Assembly (NCBI GenBank): GCA_036971475.1
Contig: JBAIZL010000010.1
Span: 6,478,631-6,542,630 of the forward strand
Source of the DNA: Prosapia bicincta
Taxonomy: Eukaryota; Arthropoda; Insecta; Hemiptera; Cercopidae
Length of the DNA stretch: 64,000 nucleotides
Direction: 5' to 3'
The position numbers and the translations under genes are program-made. The notes beneath the pieces were generated by a model that was not told the DNA's origin, searched no databases, and worked only from the letters and a program-made list of their open reading frames with translations. Positions 23,946 through 35,537 of this stretch are shown piece after piece; within the stretch, counting starts at the first letter, position 1; every line of letters begins with the position of its first letter.

Positions 23946-24389
23946 AGTAATATAATTACTAATTTATAGCGCTAAACTATAATATTACATCAACATATAA
24001 GATACCTTAGTATAACTGGGAGCCTAGTTTTATCTATGTTATGGATCAAACATCACAAAATGATTTATTAATGTTACATATTAGTGTAAAGTTTACTTTG
24101 TTAAAATGTTACCAACCCCACAAAGACGTACGAAAGGAACGATTAAGGTTTTACAAAAAAGGGCGGTTTGAACAATTTTCTAGCTTGAAGTCTTAAACTT
24201 GGAGATGAAAAAAGCTATGAGTAAATCTTCCCTTAAATATCTTGAATTACACGATTGCAAGTAAGGTTAATAATGGTGATAAATAACATAATAAGACGGA
24301 AATGTTAATAGGCCTGTCTCTCATACGTAGGAATCCTCATGTTATAAAGAGTAATTATCTTCAGTAAAAAAATTAATAACTTAGTTAAT
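23946..24389. other. Unassigned AT-rich DNA
   Basis: No gene or repeat was recognised. Confidence 0.5.
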
Positions 24390-24580
24390 ATGAAACAGTG
24401 TTGCCACTGCAAGGGAAATGTACGATATCAAGCTGACATTCCTGACATCTCACAGGAATCCGTAAAGCTCACGGTCAAAGAAGTTACAAAATAAAAACTT
24501 TCTGCCTAAATAAAATTCCTCCCTCTACCAATATAGATCCGGGGCACATAATGCGCTTCTATTTAGAAATATTCAACAAC
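24390..24580 (+). repeat. Dispersed repeat family G, copy 1
   Basis: Matches 41870-42055: GAAACAGTGTTGCCAC, a diverged middle, then AAAATAAAAACTTTCTGC, CCTCCCTC and a GGSCCACATWATGC-like end. It is non-coding and of unknown class. Confidence 0.65.
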
Positions 24581-25449
24581 TTTCTTCATTCATATGTCCA
24601 CTACAGAGGCAGCAATATTCCTCGAGGAGAAAGGTTATAAGCTTTAAGCTACAGTGTTTGTATTGTCAAACGTATTTCGATTTCCTTGTCAAATATCAAC
24701 TGAAAATAAAAACTTGAAAAATAACAATTTAATAACAAAAATGTTACTGCAGTAAAACAAAATGAAACCTTTAGTAAAACCTTCACAGATAAGATATAGG
24801 AAAATGTTACACAAACTGTCCGTTACTTATTTGTTTACAGTCTTTGCCTTTAGATCCGTGTTTTCTAGTCTATTTTTATTGTATTTTATATATTTTTATA
24901 AAAGTATATTTTTACCTTATTTTACTAAACTATAAATCCTTGAGAAACAAATTTTTTATGTTTAATAAAAATTATTATTACTAGTAGTATTAGTATTATA
25001 TTTAATATTAATTAATTTTTTGTCAGTTTCAAATTTTAGATTTATTTGTGTTTTCTTTATGTATAATCTTTTCTGTAGTAACCACACAAATCTGACTTAA
25101 TGCTTTTATTAATGTTTGCGCACAACGTAAAGACCCATACGTTTGTCTCGCTGACAGTGCGCAGGCGCAGATCCCTCTTATCTAGGGGCTTAGCTGTCCT
25201 TAGATTAGTATGACCGACAAGATCCCACATTTCCGTAATGTTAAAATATATTCCTACTATAAATGTCCTTCAGTTTGTGATAAACATAATTTGTCATGTT
25301 ATTTAAGTAATTAATGTATTTTATATAAAGTAAATAAGTAAATTATTAACTCAATCATACACAACCGAATGTTTTGTGAACAATTTTACTAAAAATGATT
25401 TTAATAAAATACGATTACATATAAGCAATTGTGATTCGGTAAACAATTG
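24581..25449. other. Unassigned AT-rich DNA
   Basis: No gene recognised. A GC-richer patch at about 25120-25200 carries no identified motif. Confidence 0.45.
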
Positions 25450-25670
25450 CCCTCCTTAGTTATAAATAAATAAAACCCCTTAAGCTACAAAAATATTTTT
25501 ATATGCAGATGAACATTTCGACTAGAAAACAATCATCTTCAAAGGAAAATACTATAATACTTGAGTAATGAGTCTTAACACGATTACTTTGCAGTCGTTA
25601 TGTACATCAGGACATAAATAGAAAGTTATTATGGTTTAAGATGTTTTATTTATTTATAATTAAAAATTAC
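25450..25670. mobile_element. Small fold-back element, copy 1
   Basis: The left arm starts TTATAAATAAATAAAACCCC. The right arm, read inward, starts TTATAAATAAATAAAACATC. Both continue through a GATG-ACAT-TCGACT-like segment before a short loop. A related copy is at 26262-26460. It is non-coding and MITE-like. Confidence 0.65.
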
Positions 25671-26261
25671 ACGACGGTTGCTACAAGTTATAATTGCTCC
25701 TCAATTCCCTAAAGAGCAACCTTCTAAACCATTAAATAACTACTCTTCTCTCGTAGATACAAGTTTTTGATCCCAGTAGTAGGGATTTTAATCTCTTATC
25801 TGGGAAAAGAATTAGCAGATTAATGCGTGATTCATGTGTCAAGGCGCTCTTACGACGTCAGAAAGAGCGTTGATTGTGAAATATTTTTGTGGTATTTTCA
25901 ATGAATGCGATGTAACAAGCATTGGTAAATGAAAGTATTAAACTGTATTATAAGTATACCTACATTTGACAGCCAGATATACGTAACTATTCTTTCTGTT
26001 TTGGTGCCCATTCATCCTATTTTCAAGTTGAATTTCTACAAGAACATTTTCTGCAATAGTATTTAGTTCATCACACAAGTGTTACATATTTTATCTACCA
26101 TTATGAACCTATTAAATAGGTACTTTTCTCTTTTACTATCGCCAAAGTGTTTCCAAATCATATTTTTCTTCATTATTATAATCTTTGATCGCTACTTAAA
26201 CAGTTTAAAATTAATCTTCGTAATTTCAGTTTAGTTAGTAATTGCCAAGTAATTTGTTGGT
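25671..26261. other. Unassigned AT-rich DNA
   Basis: No gene or repeat was recognised between the two related fold-back elements. Confidence 0.45.
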
Positions 26262-26460
26262 GTAATTATTAATTATAAATAAATAAACCTCTTAAGCCAC
26301 AAACAAGTTTTACTAATGTCCTGATGTACATTTCGATTGCAAAGAAATCATCTTCAGAGGAAATTTCTACAAGACTAGTCTCTTTAATCCATAGAAACGT
26401 ACATTTGGATTTGCGTATAAAAAACGTTATTTGTGGTTAAGAGGTTTTGTGTGTATGACG
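26262..26460. mobile_element. Small fold-back element, copy 2
   Basis: Starts TTATAAATAAATAAACCTCT, then AAGCCACAAACAAG, then GATGTACATTTCGATTGC and ATCATCTTCAGAGG. The right side carries the inverted counterpart (GTGGTTAAGAGGTTTTG). Same family as copy 1. Confidence 0.65.
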
Positions 26461-27122
26461 ACATAAAGTGTTTAGCACTGTATGCTTGTGTACAGTTGTT
26501 TATTAATGTTCTGATTTATATTAAAATATTTATTTTATAAAAATGTGGGCAGTAAATATTTTTGCAAAACATGTAAAGGAAATGTTGTGAGAGGTTTAAA
26601 GCAAACATATTAAGTTCAGTAGGGCATAGTTACGTGTCTGCAATGGGGAATTACTTGCGATGATGACGAACTGGGTCGGAAACTAATCTAGACGCGAGGG
26701 TGGACTTTGTCTAACTCAAACCGACTTCACTGCACAATATCCTCTCGCCCTGTCGAGCTTCTTACGTTTATAACATGTTTAACAAAAAGCCCCATTCACT
26801 AGGTTAGGTTTTCCACGTAGCTAATTCATGTATCGATTATGGTTTCATTCACTTAAACAGAGGTTTTTAGAAAAAGAATGAAGCAAGTTTTTGTAGTTGG
26901 TATGATTATGTCGCGTTGATCAGCAAGTGGAGTGTTTGACATTCTGTGATAATTGCCCCGTGTTTAACTGATAATTCCGTCCTCAGACTAGCGGCCATTA
27001 AGGGGTTAGGGTGTTACAGTTTGCACAGGACGAAGCGTGATTACCAAGGAGGGTTTAATCAAAGCGCAAACCATTAGCCCTTATCCGCAGGTCGTGCTCA
27101 GGGCGAATATTAATAATTTAAT
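26461..27122. other. Unassigned DNA before the right satellite array
   Basis: A GC-richer stretch (about 26630-26770) with no open frame, then AT-rich DNA. Nothing recognised. Confidence 0.45.
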
Positions 27123-28790
27123 AACTTAATTATTCTGAGTAACACGATGTACCTCCATAATGCGGCGAGTACGAGAGTTAGGGAGAATTAGTTTCTATCT
27201 TATTCCGTATGAGTTTAAGTTATTCTGAGGAACACGATCTATCTCCATAATGCGGCGAGTACGAGAGTTAGGGAGAATTAGTTTCTATCTTATTCCGTAT
27301 GAGTTTAAGTTATTCTGAGGAACACGATCTATCTCCATAATGCGGCGAGTACGAGAGTTAGGGAGAATTAGTTTCTATCTTATTCCGTATGAGTTTAAGT
27401 TATTCTGAGGAACACGATCTATCTCCATAATGCGGCGAGTACGAGAGTTAGGGAGAAATAGTTTCTATCTTATTCCGTATGAGTTTAAGTTATTCTGAGG
27501 AACACGATGTACCTCCATAATGCGGTGAGTACGAGAGTTAGGGAGAATTAGTTTCTATCTTATTCCGTATGAGTTTAAGTTATTCTGAGGAACACGATCT
27601 ATCTCCATAATGCGGCGAGTACGAGAGTTAGGGAGAAATAGTTTCTATCTTATTCCGTATGAGTTTAAGTTATTCTGAGGAACACGATCTATCTCCATAA
27701 TGCGGCGAGTACGAGAGTTAGGGAGAAATAGTTTCTATCTTATTCCGTATGAGTTTAAGTTATTCTGAGGAACACGATCTATCTCCATAATGCGGCGAGT
27801 ACGAGAGTTAGGGAGAAATAGTTTCTATCTTATTCCGTATGAGTTTAAGTTATTCTGAGGAACACGATCTATCTCCATAATGCGGCGAGTACGAGAGTTA
27901 GGGAGAAATAGTTTCTATCTTATTCCGTATGAGTTTAAGTTATTCTGAGGAACACGATCTATCTCCATAATGCGGCGAGTACGAGAGTTAGGGAGAAATA
28001 GTTTCTATCTTATTCCGTATGAGTTTAAGTTATTCTGAGGAACACGATCTATCTCCATAATGCGGCGAGTACGAGAGTTAGGGAGAATTAGTTTCTATCT
28101 TATTCCGTATGAGTTTAAGTTATTCTGAGGAACACGATCTATCTCCATAATGCGGCGAGTACGAGAGTTAGGGAGAAATAGTTTCTATCTTATTCCGTAT
28201 GAGTTTAAGTTATTCTGAGGAACACGATGTACCTCCATAATGCGGTGAGTACGAGAGTTAGGGAGAATTAGTTTCTATCTTATTCCGTATGAGTTTAAGT
28301 TATTCTGAGGAACACGATCTATCTCCATAATGCGGCGAGTACGAGAGTTAGGGAGAAATAGTTTCTATCTTATTCCGTATGAGTTTAAGTTATTCTGAGG
28401 AACACGATCTATCTCCATAATGCGGCGAGTACGAGAGTTAGGGAGAAATAGTTTCTATCTTATTCCGTATGAGTTTAAGTTATTCTGAGGAACACGATCT
28501 ATCTCCATAATGCGGCGAGTACGAGAGTTAGGGAGAAATAGTTTCTATCTTATTCCTTATGAGTTTAAGTTATTCTGAGGAACACGATCTATCTCCATAA
28601 TGCGGTGAGTACGAGAGTTAGGGAGAATTAGTTTCTATCTTAGTCCTTATGAGTTTAAGTTATTCTGAGGAACACGATGTACCTCCATAATGCGGTGAGT
28701 ACGAGAGTTAGGGAGAATTAGGTTCTATCTTATTCCGTATGAGTTTAAGTTATTCTAAGGAACACGATGTACCTCCATAATGCGGAGGGT
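27123..28790 (-). repeat. 90-bp satellite array, right arm (inverted)
   Basis: About 18.5 copies of the same 90-bp satellite as at 12955-13955, in the opposite orientation. Most units differ from the left array in the same way: ATCTATCTCC here where the left has the complement of GGAGGTACAT. A minority of units (for example at 27505 and 28225) keep the left-type sequence. The arrays have therefore partly homogenised on their own. Confidence 0.95.
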
Positions 28791-28794
28791 TCGA

Positions 28795-28970
28795 GAGCTT
28801 TGAATGAAATACTTTTTATTCATTCACTCAAGTTCAAATACATTTGTTTAAACTTTACTATTGCTAATAATCAGTTTTGTCAAATAACTCTTCAATAATT
28901 AAATTCAATTAATTAGTTTTTGTTTTATGCGGAAGAAAAACCTTACAAAAAAAGGGAAAAGATATGAAAT
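28795..28970 (+). repeat. Truncated family E copy at the inner edge of the right arm
   Basis: The reverse complement of about 12660-12860 and therefore the distal half of a family E element. It stops abruptly at about 28970 and joins sequence matching 10537. The left arm has the whole E element plus 2.1 kb more at this place, so the simplest reading is a deletion in the right arm with one end inside E. Confidence 0.7.
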
Positions 28971-28975
28971 ATCTT

Positions 28976-30610
28976 CAGATTCATCATTTACCCAGTTGTT
29001 CAGGTCACTTCTTTTCTTTACTAGCACTTTTATGACGCATTAATACAATATTTGTAAAAGTATATATTGCCTAACCATGTTCTCCAGATGAAAAACTATA
29101 AGGTCTTGTATTGTTCATAACGGGAATTCGTCTCTAGAGCTCTGGAAGTTGGAAATTCGTAAAACATAGTGGGGCATAAAATTTCCAGTTGTCACCAAGA
29201 TCTTTTAAATGTATGTATGTTTTAAATCAATAGTATTATGTGTAAGGTTATTTAAAAGATGATTGCTTCAGCAACAGATGAAGTCATAGAGGAATTTCTC
29301 AGAAGTCAAACGAATCAAGAATGTTTGATATAAATGAAGCCCTAAATTAAAAACCTCCCCGACAAAATGAAACTACTCTCTGCCTAGCGAAGTCATTATT
29401 AACTAAATTGTCATAATTGTAGTCACTCGGATTTCAAAAGACATTACACGCATTTATAGTTCACTTTAACTACAAATTTTTTTATATAATAAGATAAATA
29501 GATAACAGTTATTTATACCTTTATTTAAATTATTCACACACGCTTAAGAATGTGGGTTGTTGAAGCGGTATCACCTGTTCCTATTTGTCTCGGTTATTCT
29601 GTTAAGGTAACATTGTGACGTCACTACAGAGGTGTAAGCGTTAAGCTAATTGAGAGTTACGGCGTCTGCGGTGTTGCCGCGTTCAGCCTTAATTTCCCTT
29701 CATTTGTTCTGGGAGCGTTAAATATGTCGGGCATAAATCTTAAGGCGAAATTTCAATACAATGCATAAAGCCATTGTTAACAGTTTTACTCAGATTAAAG
29801 TTGCTCTTATTATGTTTATAAAGTCTAAAGCTAATAGTATGTTAGTAAGCAATTACACCACCTCCAAATACACACCCAAACATTTGTGAACAACTTATAT
29901 GAAAGTTATGGTCAATAGAGTACGATTTCATAAAAACTTTAAAACTAAAACTGGTCTATTGTTAACAAATGTGAGCTATTGGGGTTGACTTCGGTTATAC
30001 AGCTGGAACAAATCCGAGATAGAATTAATGGATAGGTTGACCGATCAGGTACACAATTGTTCTCCTATCCGTTCACAACTCTCCTATCTGCGTTTTTGTA
30101 AAAAGTTAGAAGAATGAAAGATGGTGAGAATAAGAAGAGCTTGGAGCTGAGGCACCTAGCCTTTCTCCTCTTAGATAGATGCGCATTTGAAAAATTCTAT
30201 TGTCAAGCATATTGAATCCTCGTTCCCACGAATCTAATCTGAAATCGTGATTCCCGTTCGGTTGGCTAGCGTCAGACTTGACGGACAACTTGGGGCTACA
30301 AGTCGTGGTACCAGTCTGGAAGTGCCATTCGATCTCACTATAAGGGCTTCTGGGACGACACAAAATCCAACTAGACACTACGGTTTCGGCCGTGTTTACA
30401 TAACTACTTGGGAGCAATAAAACCTTTAGATATTCCGTACGTTAAATGGCCCGTTTGATTAGTCTGGTCCAGGTAGTGCAATCTCGCCTTTATCCACTCC
30501 CGGTTGGCTTTATTTAAGAGCGACACCCTCAGACTCGGTCCTAGGTGGGTATAAAGACATCTCGTTGGACGTTTGTAGCTTTCTTTTTGATGTAAACAAC
30601 TTTTAGTGTA
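28976..30610 (-). repeat. Right arm of large inverted repeat, outer part
   Basis: Aligns as the reverse complement of about 9000-10537 over its whole length, with many substitutions and small indels. Shared landmarks are CATTTACCCAGTT, CGGGAATTCGTCTCTAGAGC, GTGACGTCACTACAGAGGTG and ATTACACCACCTCCAAATAC. A family F copy is included at about 29575-29795. The 103-codon minus-strand frame at 30106-30417 is partly shared with the left arm, but indels between the arms are not all multiples of three. Confidence 0.8.
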
Positions 30611-31690
30611 TTTAAAAAATCTATCTCTATCCAAAAAACAAAAATTGTCTGATATTTGCTCTCCTATTCACCACTCAATAACCATCCGATCCGATAAAAC
30701 GTCGCTCTCTTGTCCGCTACAGTACAACAACCCATTTGAGAAAACCCCATTTGTAGCTCTCTTATTCGCTACACACTTTCTTTTATCTGTCATACAATAC
30801 CCATCCGTTCCGGTAAACACAACAACCACACGATCCGGTAGGCAATTTCTCTGTTATGCGTTAAACAACAGTAACCACGTAACTAAACGCGTTAAACTAG
30901 ACAGTACGGTTTCGAACGCGTTTACTCAACTATTTGTGACCAATAAAACCTTTCGAACGGCGAATTATTCCGTACCTTCAATACCCCGTTTGGTTAGTTC
31001 GGTTCAGGTAGTGGAATCTTACCTTTATATATTCTCGGTTGGGCTTACCTAAGGGCCGGACCGTCAGACTGAGTCCTAGGTGAGCTTTGATCGAGTCTCG
31101 TTGGACTTTGATAGCTTCGATCTGGTAGAAAACAACTCTTTGGTTCAGTAAACAGCATCTGTCTATCCAAAAACACAAAAACTCTCTGATCCGGTAAACT
31201 ATTGATCTCTTATCCGCTACAGTACAACAGTCCAATTAAGAAAAAATTGCTACCCAACAATCCTATTCGCTACACAAATCTCCGATTCGGCGAATAGTTA
31301 CTATCTTATCCGCCTTACAATAACCAACCATCCGACCTGGTAAAATATTTTCTCCTATCCTCTACAGAATAACAATCCATTGGTAAACAATATCTCTCAT
31401 ATTCACCACACAACTCTCAGATCACGGGAACAATGGCTCTCGCTCTCCTATCCGCTGCATAACAACCATCCGATCCGGTAAACAAATTCATCTTATCCGC
31501 CATACAATAACCATCCGATCCGGTAACCTATTTTCTCTTATCCGCTACAATACAGTAATCCAATTGGTAATTCATATCTCTTCTATTCGCTACACAACTC
31601 TTCGGTCAGGTAAACCATTCCAGCTCTATCCGATACACAACAACCATCCGATCCGGTAGGCAATTTCGGTTTTATTCGTTAAAAATCAAG
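30611..31690 (-). repeat. Degenerate minisatellite with an internal duplicated segment
   Basis: Units built on CTCTTATCCGCTACA and CCATCCGATCCGGTAAACA, about 40-45 bp each, strongly diverged. The same unit occurs inverted at 8740-9000 in the left arm. A non-satellite segment at about 30890-31170 is a second copy of 30420-30640: both encode, on the minus strand, related peptides with NQTG near one end (YLNRTNQTGY and YLDQTNQTGH). That could be leftover coding sequence, but stops and frame changes make a live gene unlikely. Confidence 0.75.
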
Positions 31691-33864
31691 TCTCCGAATT
31701 GGATTTCCATTATGAACGTAATAAGTGTAGTTTTTTCCGAGCCAATTTGTTGGAAATCATATTTTCATTTATAATAACTCTTTCATGGCTTTTAATGCAG
31801 TTCACAAACTTATCCGTTTAATCATAATAAATAGAAAACTACAATAGCCACAGCCTTGAGCTCAGTTTAACGAGAGCGCGTTTTTTTATTTAAAATCTTT
31901 GTCAAACTAAAAAATAGGAGTTTTCGAAATAACATTCCCATTTTATTAACACAGTCAAGAGTTTATACTTGCAACGAAAACAAATAGAACAATCCAAGCT
32001 AGGAATTTATCGTTTTTTGCCTCCCCTGACAAAGTTCTTGAATAATAAGTTTGTATTTATTTCACAACATGTTCAACGTCTTTAAAAAAAACTCATTCAT
32101 CCCCCTAATTTTACCGTTTATTTTTTCACAGCCATTCTACTCTTTTATCTACTTATCAACCCCGACTGTTTTTGTTATTTTCTTACCTATTCGATTTTCC
32201 TACCTTTTGGTTTACGTCTTCTTATAGATAGAAGAGCTTCAAAAGCTGAGTACGTTTTCGGCATCACCTGTATTTTTCTTGAAGTTGTCACTAATTTAAA
32301 CCAATTTGAAATTATTAGCCAAGGAAATATGTATACTTGGTCCCTGTATTTCCAAAGAATACCCTCACGAGAAATTGTAACTATATTTGCGTGTTTAATA
32401 AAGATATATGAATGTCCAAACAGAAAATACCCTACTGAAAGTTACTTTAAAGAGACTGTATTTATTGCTGTCCATGTAGAAAAGGTTCTTCTATTTTAAA
32501 TATGAAACTATGTTTTCTTTAATTTACCACAATGTCGAAATCTTTCACAAACGAAAACATTTATTAATTTCCATTTAATTTCCAGTACAAAACCGTTTAT
32601 ACTTTCCAGCTCTGATTTACCCTTTATATGTGCTCTACCCATTCTATCCTTAACAAATTGTAATAAAAACATAGGTTACTGCATTTTATAACTTCGAAAA
32701 AATATTTATAAAAACAATTACATATTCTTCATTTCGTTTCCATAGAAACGAATGTAATAAATTTCACGTAACTTAAAAAAAACAAAAAATAAGTTTTATT
32801 TCACTAAATTTCAATACATAAAAATAATAAATATATTAAAATTATTACAGATATTACAATGATTTCTTATATTTCAATTTGTATGCAAATATGTTTGTGT
32901 TCTGGCTGATGGCCCACTCAAAAGCTGGTTCAGTTGGAAAAAGGAAAATGTTATTGTTTTGAGATACAGGCCGCTATTAAAACTAAATAGCAGCTATTAT
33001 TATAATACAATATAATGTATAATACAATATATTTTTACAATATATTATAATGAAAATATATAATATTGTAATAATAGTGCCTGAAAGCTGGCATGAAACA
33101 GTACACGAGTGTTTCGCACCTATGTACTGTAACTTCCCCTAACTAATGTGAACAGATGTAAAAAATTAAACTGAAACAGCAGATGAGTGTGTGCTTGTGT
33201 TTTAACGAAGTGCGGTATCGCAGCTTAATTGCGGCTTACGAGTGACCTCGCGAGCTTTAATGCCCCCTCAACGTCCGAGCATTATTGTGTCTTTGGTGTC
33301 GGTGTGTGTGTGTGTGTGTAAGTTCCTAAGCGTGTAAGCCATCAGCCAGATACCCCTTCTAATAGTAACGTGATTAGAAAGAGTAGAGTATTGCCTTCTA
33401 AAGTTGGCGGGTTTGTGGCTTCAGAATGCTCAACATAAAGTAGGGCCTGAAAATACGTGAGGGAGAACGGTATTGTTGCTTACCATAGAAATTAAACCTC
33501 ATTGTTGTTAAATTTTTCATTATTTTAAAATGAATGAAATTATTTAATTTGTCAAACACTTTTATTAACTTAAAATACAGCCATTTCCAATTTGTTATTT
33601 TTTTTATAGATGTTTAATTTTTATCTTCCTTTATCAGTTTTGTTTATTGACCTTATTTTTAATAAATCCGGCATGCCAGTTCAAACAAATTTTAGAGAAT
33701 TTGATTTGTTTCTTATTTAAAATATTGTGTGTGTGGCGGTATATTCCCACTCTACTGGCGGCATTTTAGCAGTTTACAAACGGTATGACGGGGATAGATT
33801 TATGACAGTGAATTGGGGTGAGGTCTCGGCGTCTTGTGTCATTTACTGGAAAAAGCTATTGGCT
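31691..33864. other. Unassigned AT-rich DNA next to the Penelope-like element
   Basis: No gene recognised. About 32640-33070 is very AT-rich. A 12-bp inverted pair, CTGGCTGATGGC at about 32899 and its complement at about 33343, brackets a segment that includes a (GT)n run at 33302-33320. Part of this may be the 3' flank of the Penelope-like element, whose ends I cannot define. Confidence 0.45.
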
Positions 33865-35537
33865 TTAAAGTGTGTGGTCGTTCAATACATTTTCCCTGTC
33901 TGATGTGTAGTGTTTGTAGATTTCATATTTCCTAAGGTTGTTAGTTTTTTACTCTGTTTTAATGTGTGTAGAACATTTAAATTAGTGTGTATGTCGGTAT
34001 GTGTGTGTTTGGCGTTTTTTAGGTGTTTTGCGGCTCGATTTAGGGTTTGATTGTTTTGTTTGGGTAATGTGTTCATCGAAGCGTGTGTAGAATGACCTAC
34101 CGGTTTGGCCAATGTAATAGTTGGGACAATCATTGCAAGTTAATTTGTAAATACCTGAGAGTTTGTATATGTCAGTTTCTTTTTGAAAAGATTGTATATG
34201 TTTTCTTAAAGTGTTTGTTGTTTTGTAGGATATTTGGTAATGGAGTTTTTTGAATGTGGAGGCTATTTTGTGTGTGTTTTTGTTGTGGTAGGTGAGGGAT
34301 ATGTATTTGTTTTTTTTTTAGTGTGGTTGTGTGGCTGTTTGATGGTGTTTATGTTTGATTTTCCTGAGTATGTTGTCTGTGAATGTGTTGGTAGCCATTT
34401 TGTTGAGCGATGTATTATATGGTATTAAGTTCTTCGTCGTAGTCTTTCTGCAGCATTGGTATATTGATTAGGTGGTGTAACATATGATTAAATGTAGCGT
34501 GTTTGTGTTGTGTGGGGTGATTAGATGTGTTATGTATGATCATATCTGTAGTTTTTGGTTTTCTGTATATTTTGAAATTATGTTTAGTGTTGTGTTTGGT
34601 GATAGTAAGATCTAGAAAGTTTATTCTATTGTTTTCTTCTAACTCGAGAGTAAATGTGAGGTTTTCGCGTATGGTATTAATGTAATTATGTAGTTGTTTG
34701 ATTTGCCGTTTGTTGCCGTTGTATAATATTAAAATGTCGTCTACATATCTATGGTAATAAATTATTTTATATGTGTGATTATTGTTCTGTAGAATGTATT
34801 GTTGTTCGATGTGGTGTATGAATATTTCTGCTAGGACGCCTGAGATAGGGGAACCCATTGGGAGGCCATCTTTCTGTGTGTAGAATTTGTGTTGGTATGA
34901 GAAGTAGCTTTGTGATGTGATGAGTTTGGTGAGTGTTATGATTTCATGCGTCAGTTTATGTGGTGTGTTGTTTGCTGTGAGCATATTTTGTAGTATGTGG
35001 AGTGTTTGTTCTATTGGCACATTAGTGTAAAGGTTTTTTTTGTCGAATGAGTCTATGGTGGAATTGTGTGGTATGTGGATGTCTTGTATTTTGTGTATGA
35101 GGTCTGTTATTGTGTACGGATGTGTGGTTGTGAAAGTGTATGTTGTCTCTGATATGTTTGTCTATGTGTTTGGCTAAGTTATGTGATATTGCATGTATGT
35201 GATTGATTAGTGGACGGATGGGTGTGTTTTCCTTGTGGATTTTAGGTAATGCTTTTAATATGGGTGCTTGGGGTTTTATTTATTCGTAATATTTCTTTTG
35301 TTCACTTTTCAAGATTTCGGAGAATTTGTTTAGAAGATTTTTAATTTCTGTTTGGAATTTAGGCGTGACGTCTGATCGGAGTTCGGTTATTTTGTTTTCA
35401 GTAATGAAGCTGTTGACTTTCTTGTCGATGTCTTGTTGGTGCATAATTACGACGGAGTTACCTTTGTCTGCTTTTAAGAAATGTAGGTTACGTTTGTCGC
35501 ATTTGTATAATTGATTTAAGGATTGAATGTTCAATAA
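33865..35537 (-). pseudogene. Penelope-like element: reverse transcriptase and GIY-YIG endonuclease, decayed
   Basis: Penelope-like retroelements encode one protein with a reverse transcriptase and a C-terminal GIY-YIG nuclease. The N-terminal block FLKADKGNSVVIM (35280-35534) ends at a TAA; the frame then continues with PILKALPKIHKEN. After a frameshift near 35145 the RT core is open to 34415: SFDKKNLYTNV, GLPMGSPISG, catalytic YVDD, INFLDLTI and IYRKPKTTD. A TAA follows, then IAQQNGY and further frame changes. The nuclease block (about 34160-33900) shows SGIYKLTC, NYYIGQTGRSFYTRFDEH and, in shifted frames, NLNVLHTLK and YEIYKHY, ending at a stop at 33865. The first part of the protein is missing. 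At least three stops and four frameshifts make it inactive. The coding strand is strikingly rich in A and C. Confidence 0.92.

Noticed and set aside
32899..33355. Hammerhead ribozyme associated with the Penelope-like element
   Set aside because: CTGATGG and GAAAC-like pieces are present on one or other strand, but the CTGATGA core and the required stem order could not be assembled.
33882..34133. 83-codon minus-strand ORF as its own gene
   Set aside because: It is mostly a shifted frame of the GIY-YIG domain of the decayed Penelope-like element; only its second part is in the original frame of that protein.
34234..35514. Plus-strand ORFs (34234-34428, 35326-35514)
   Set aside because: They are antisense shadows of the Penelope-like reverse transcriptase region.
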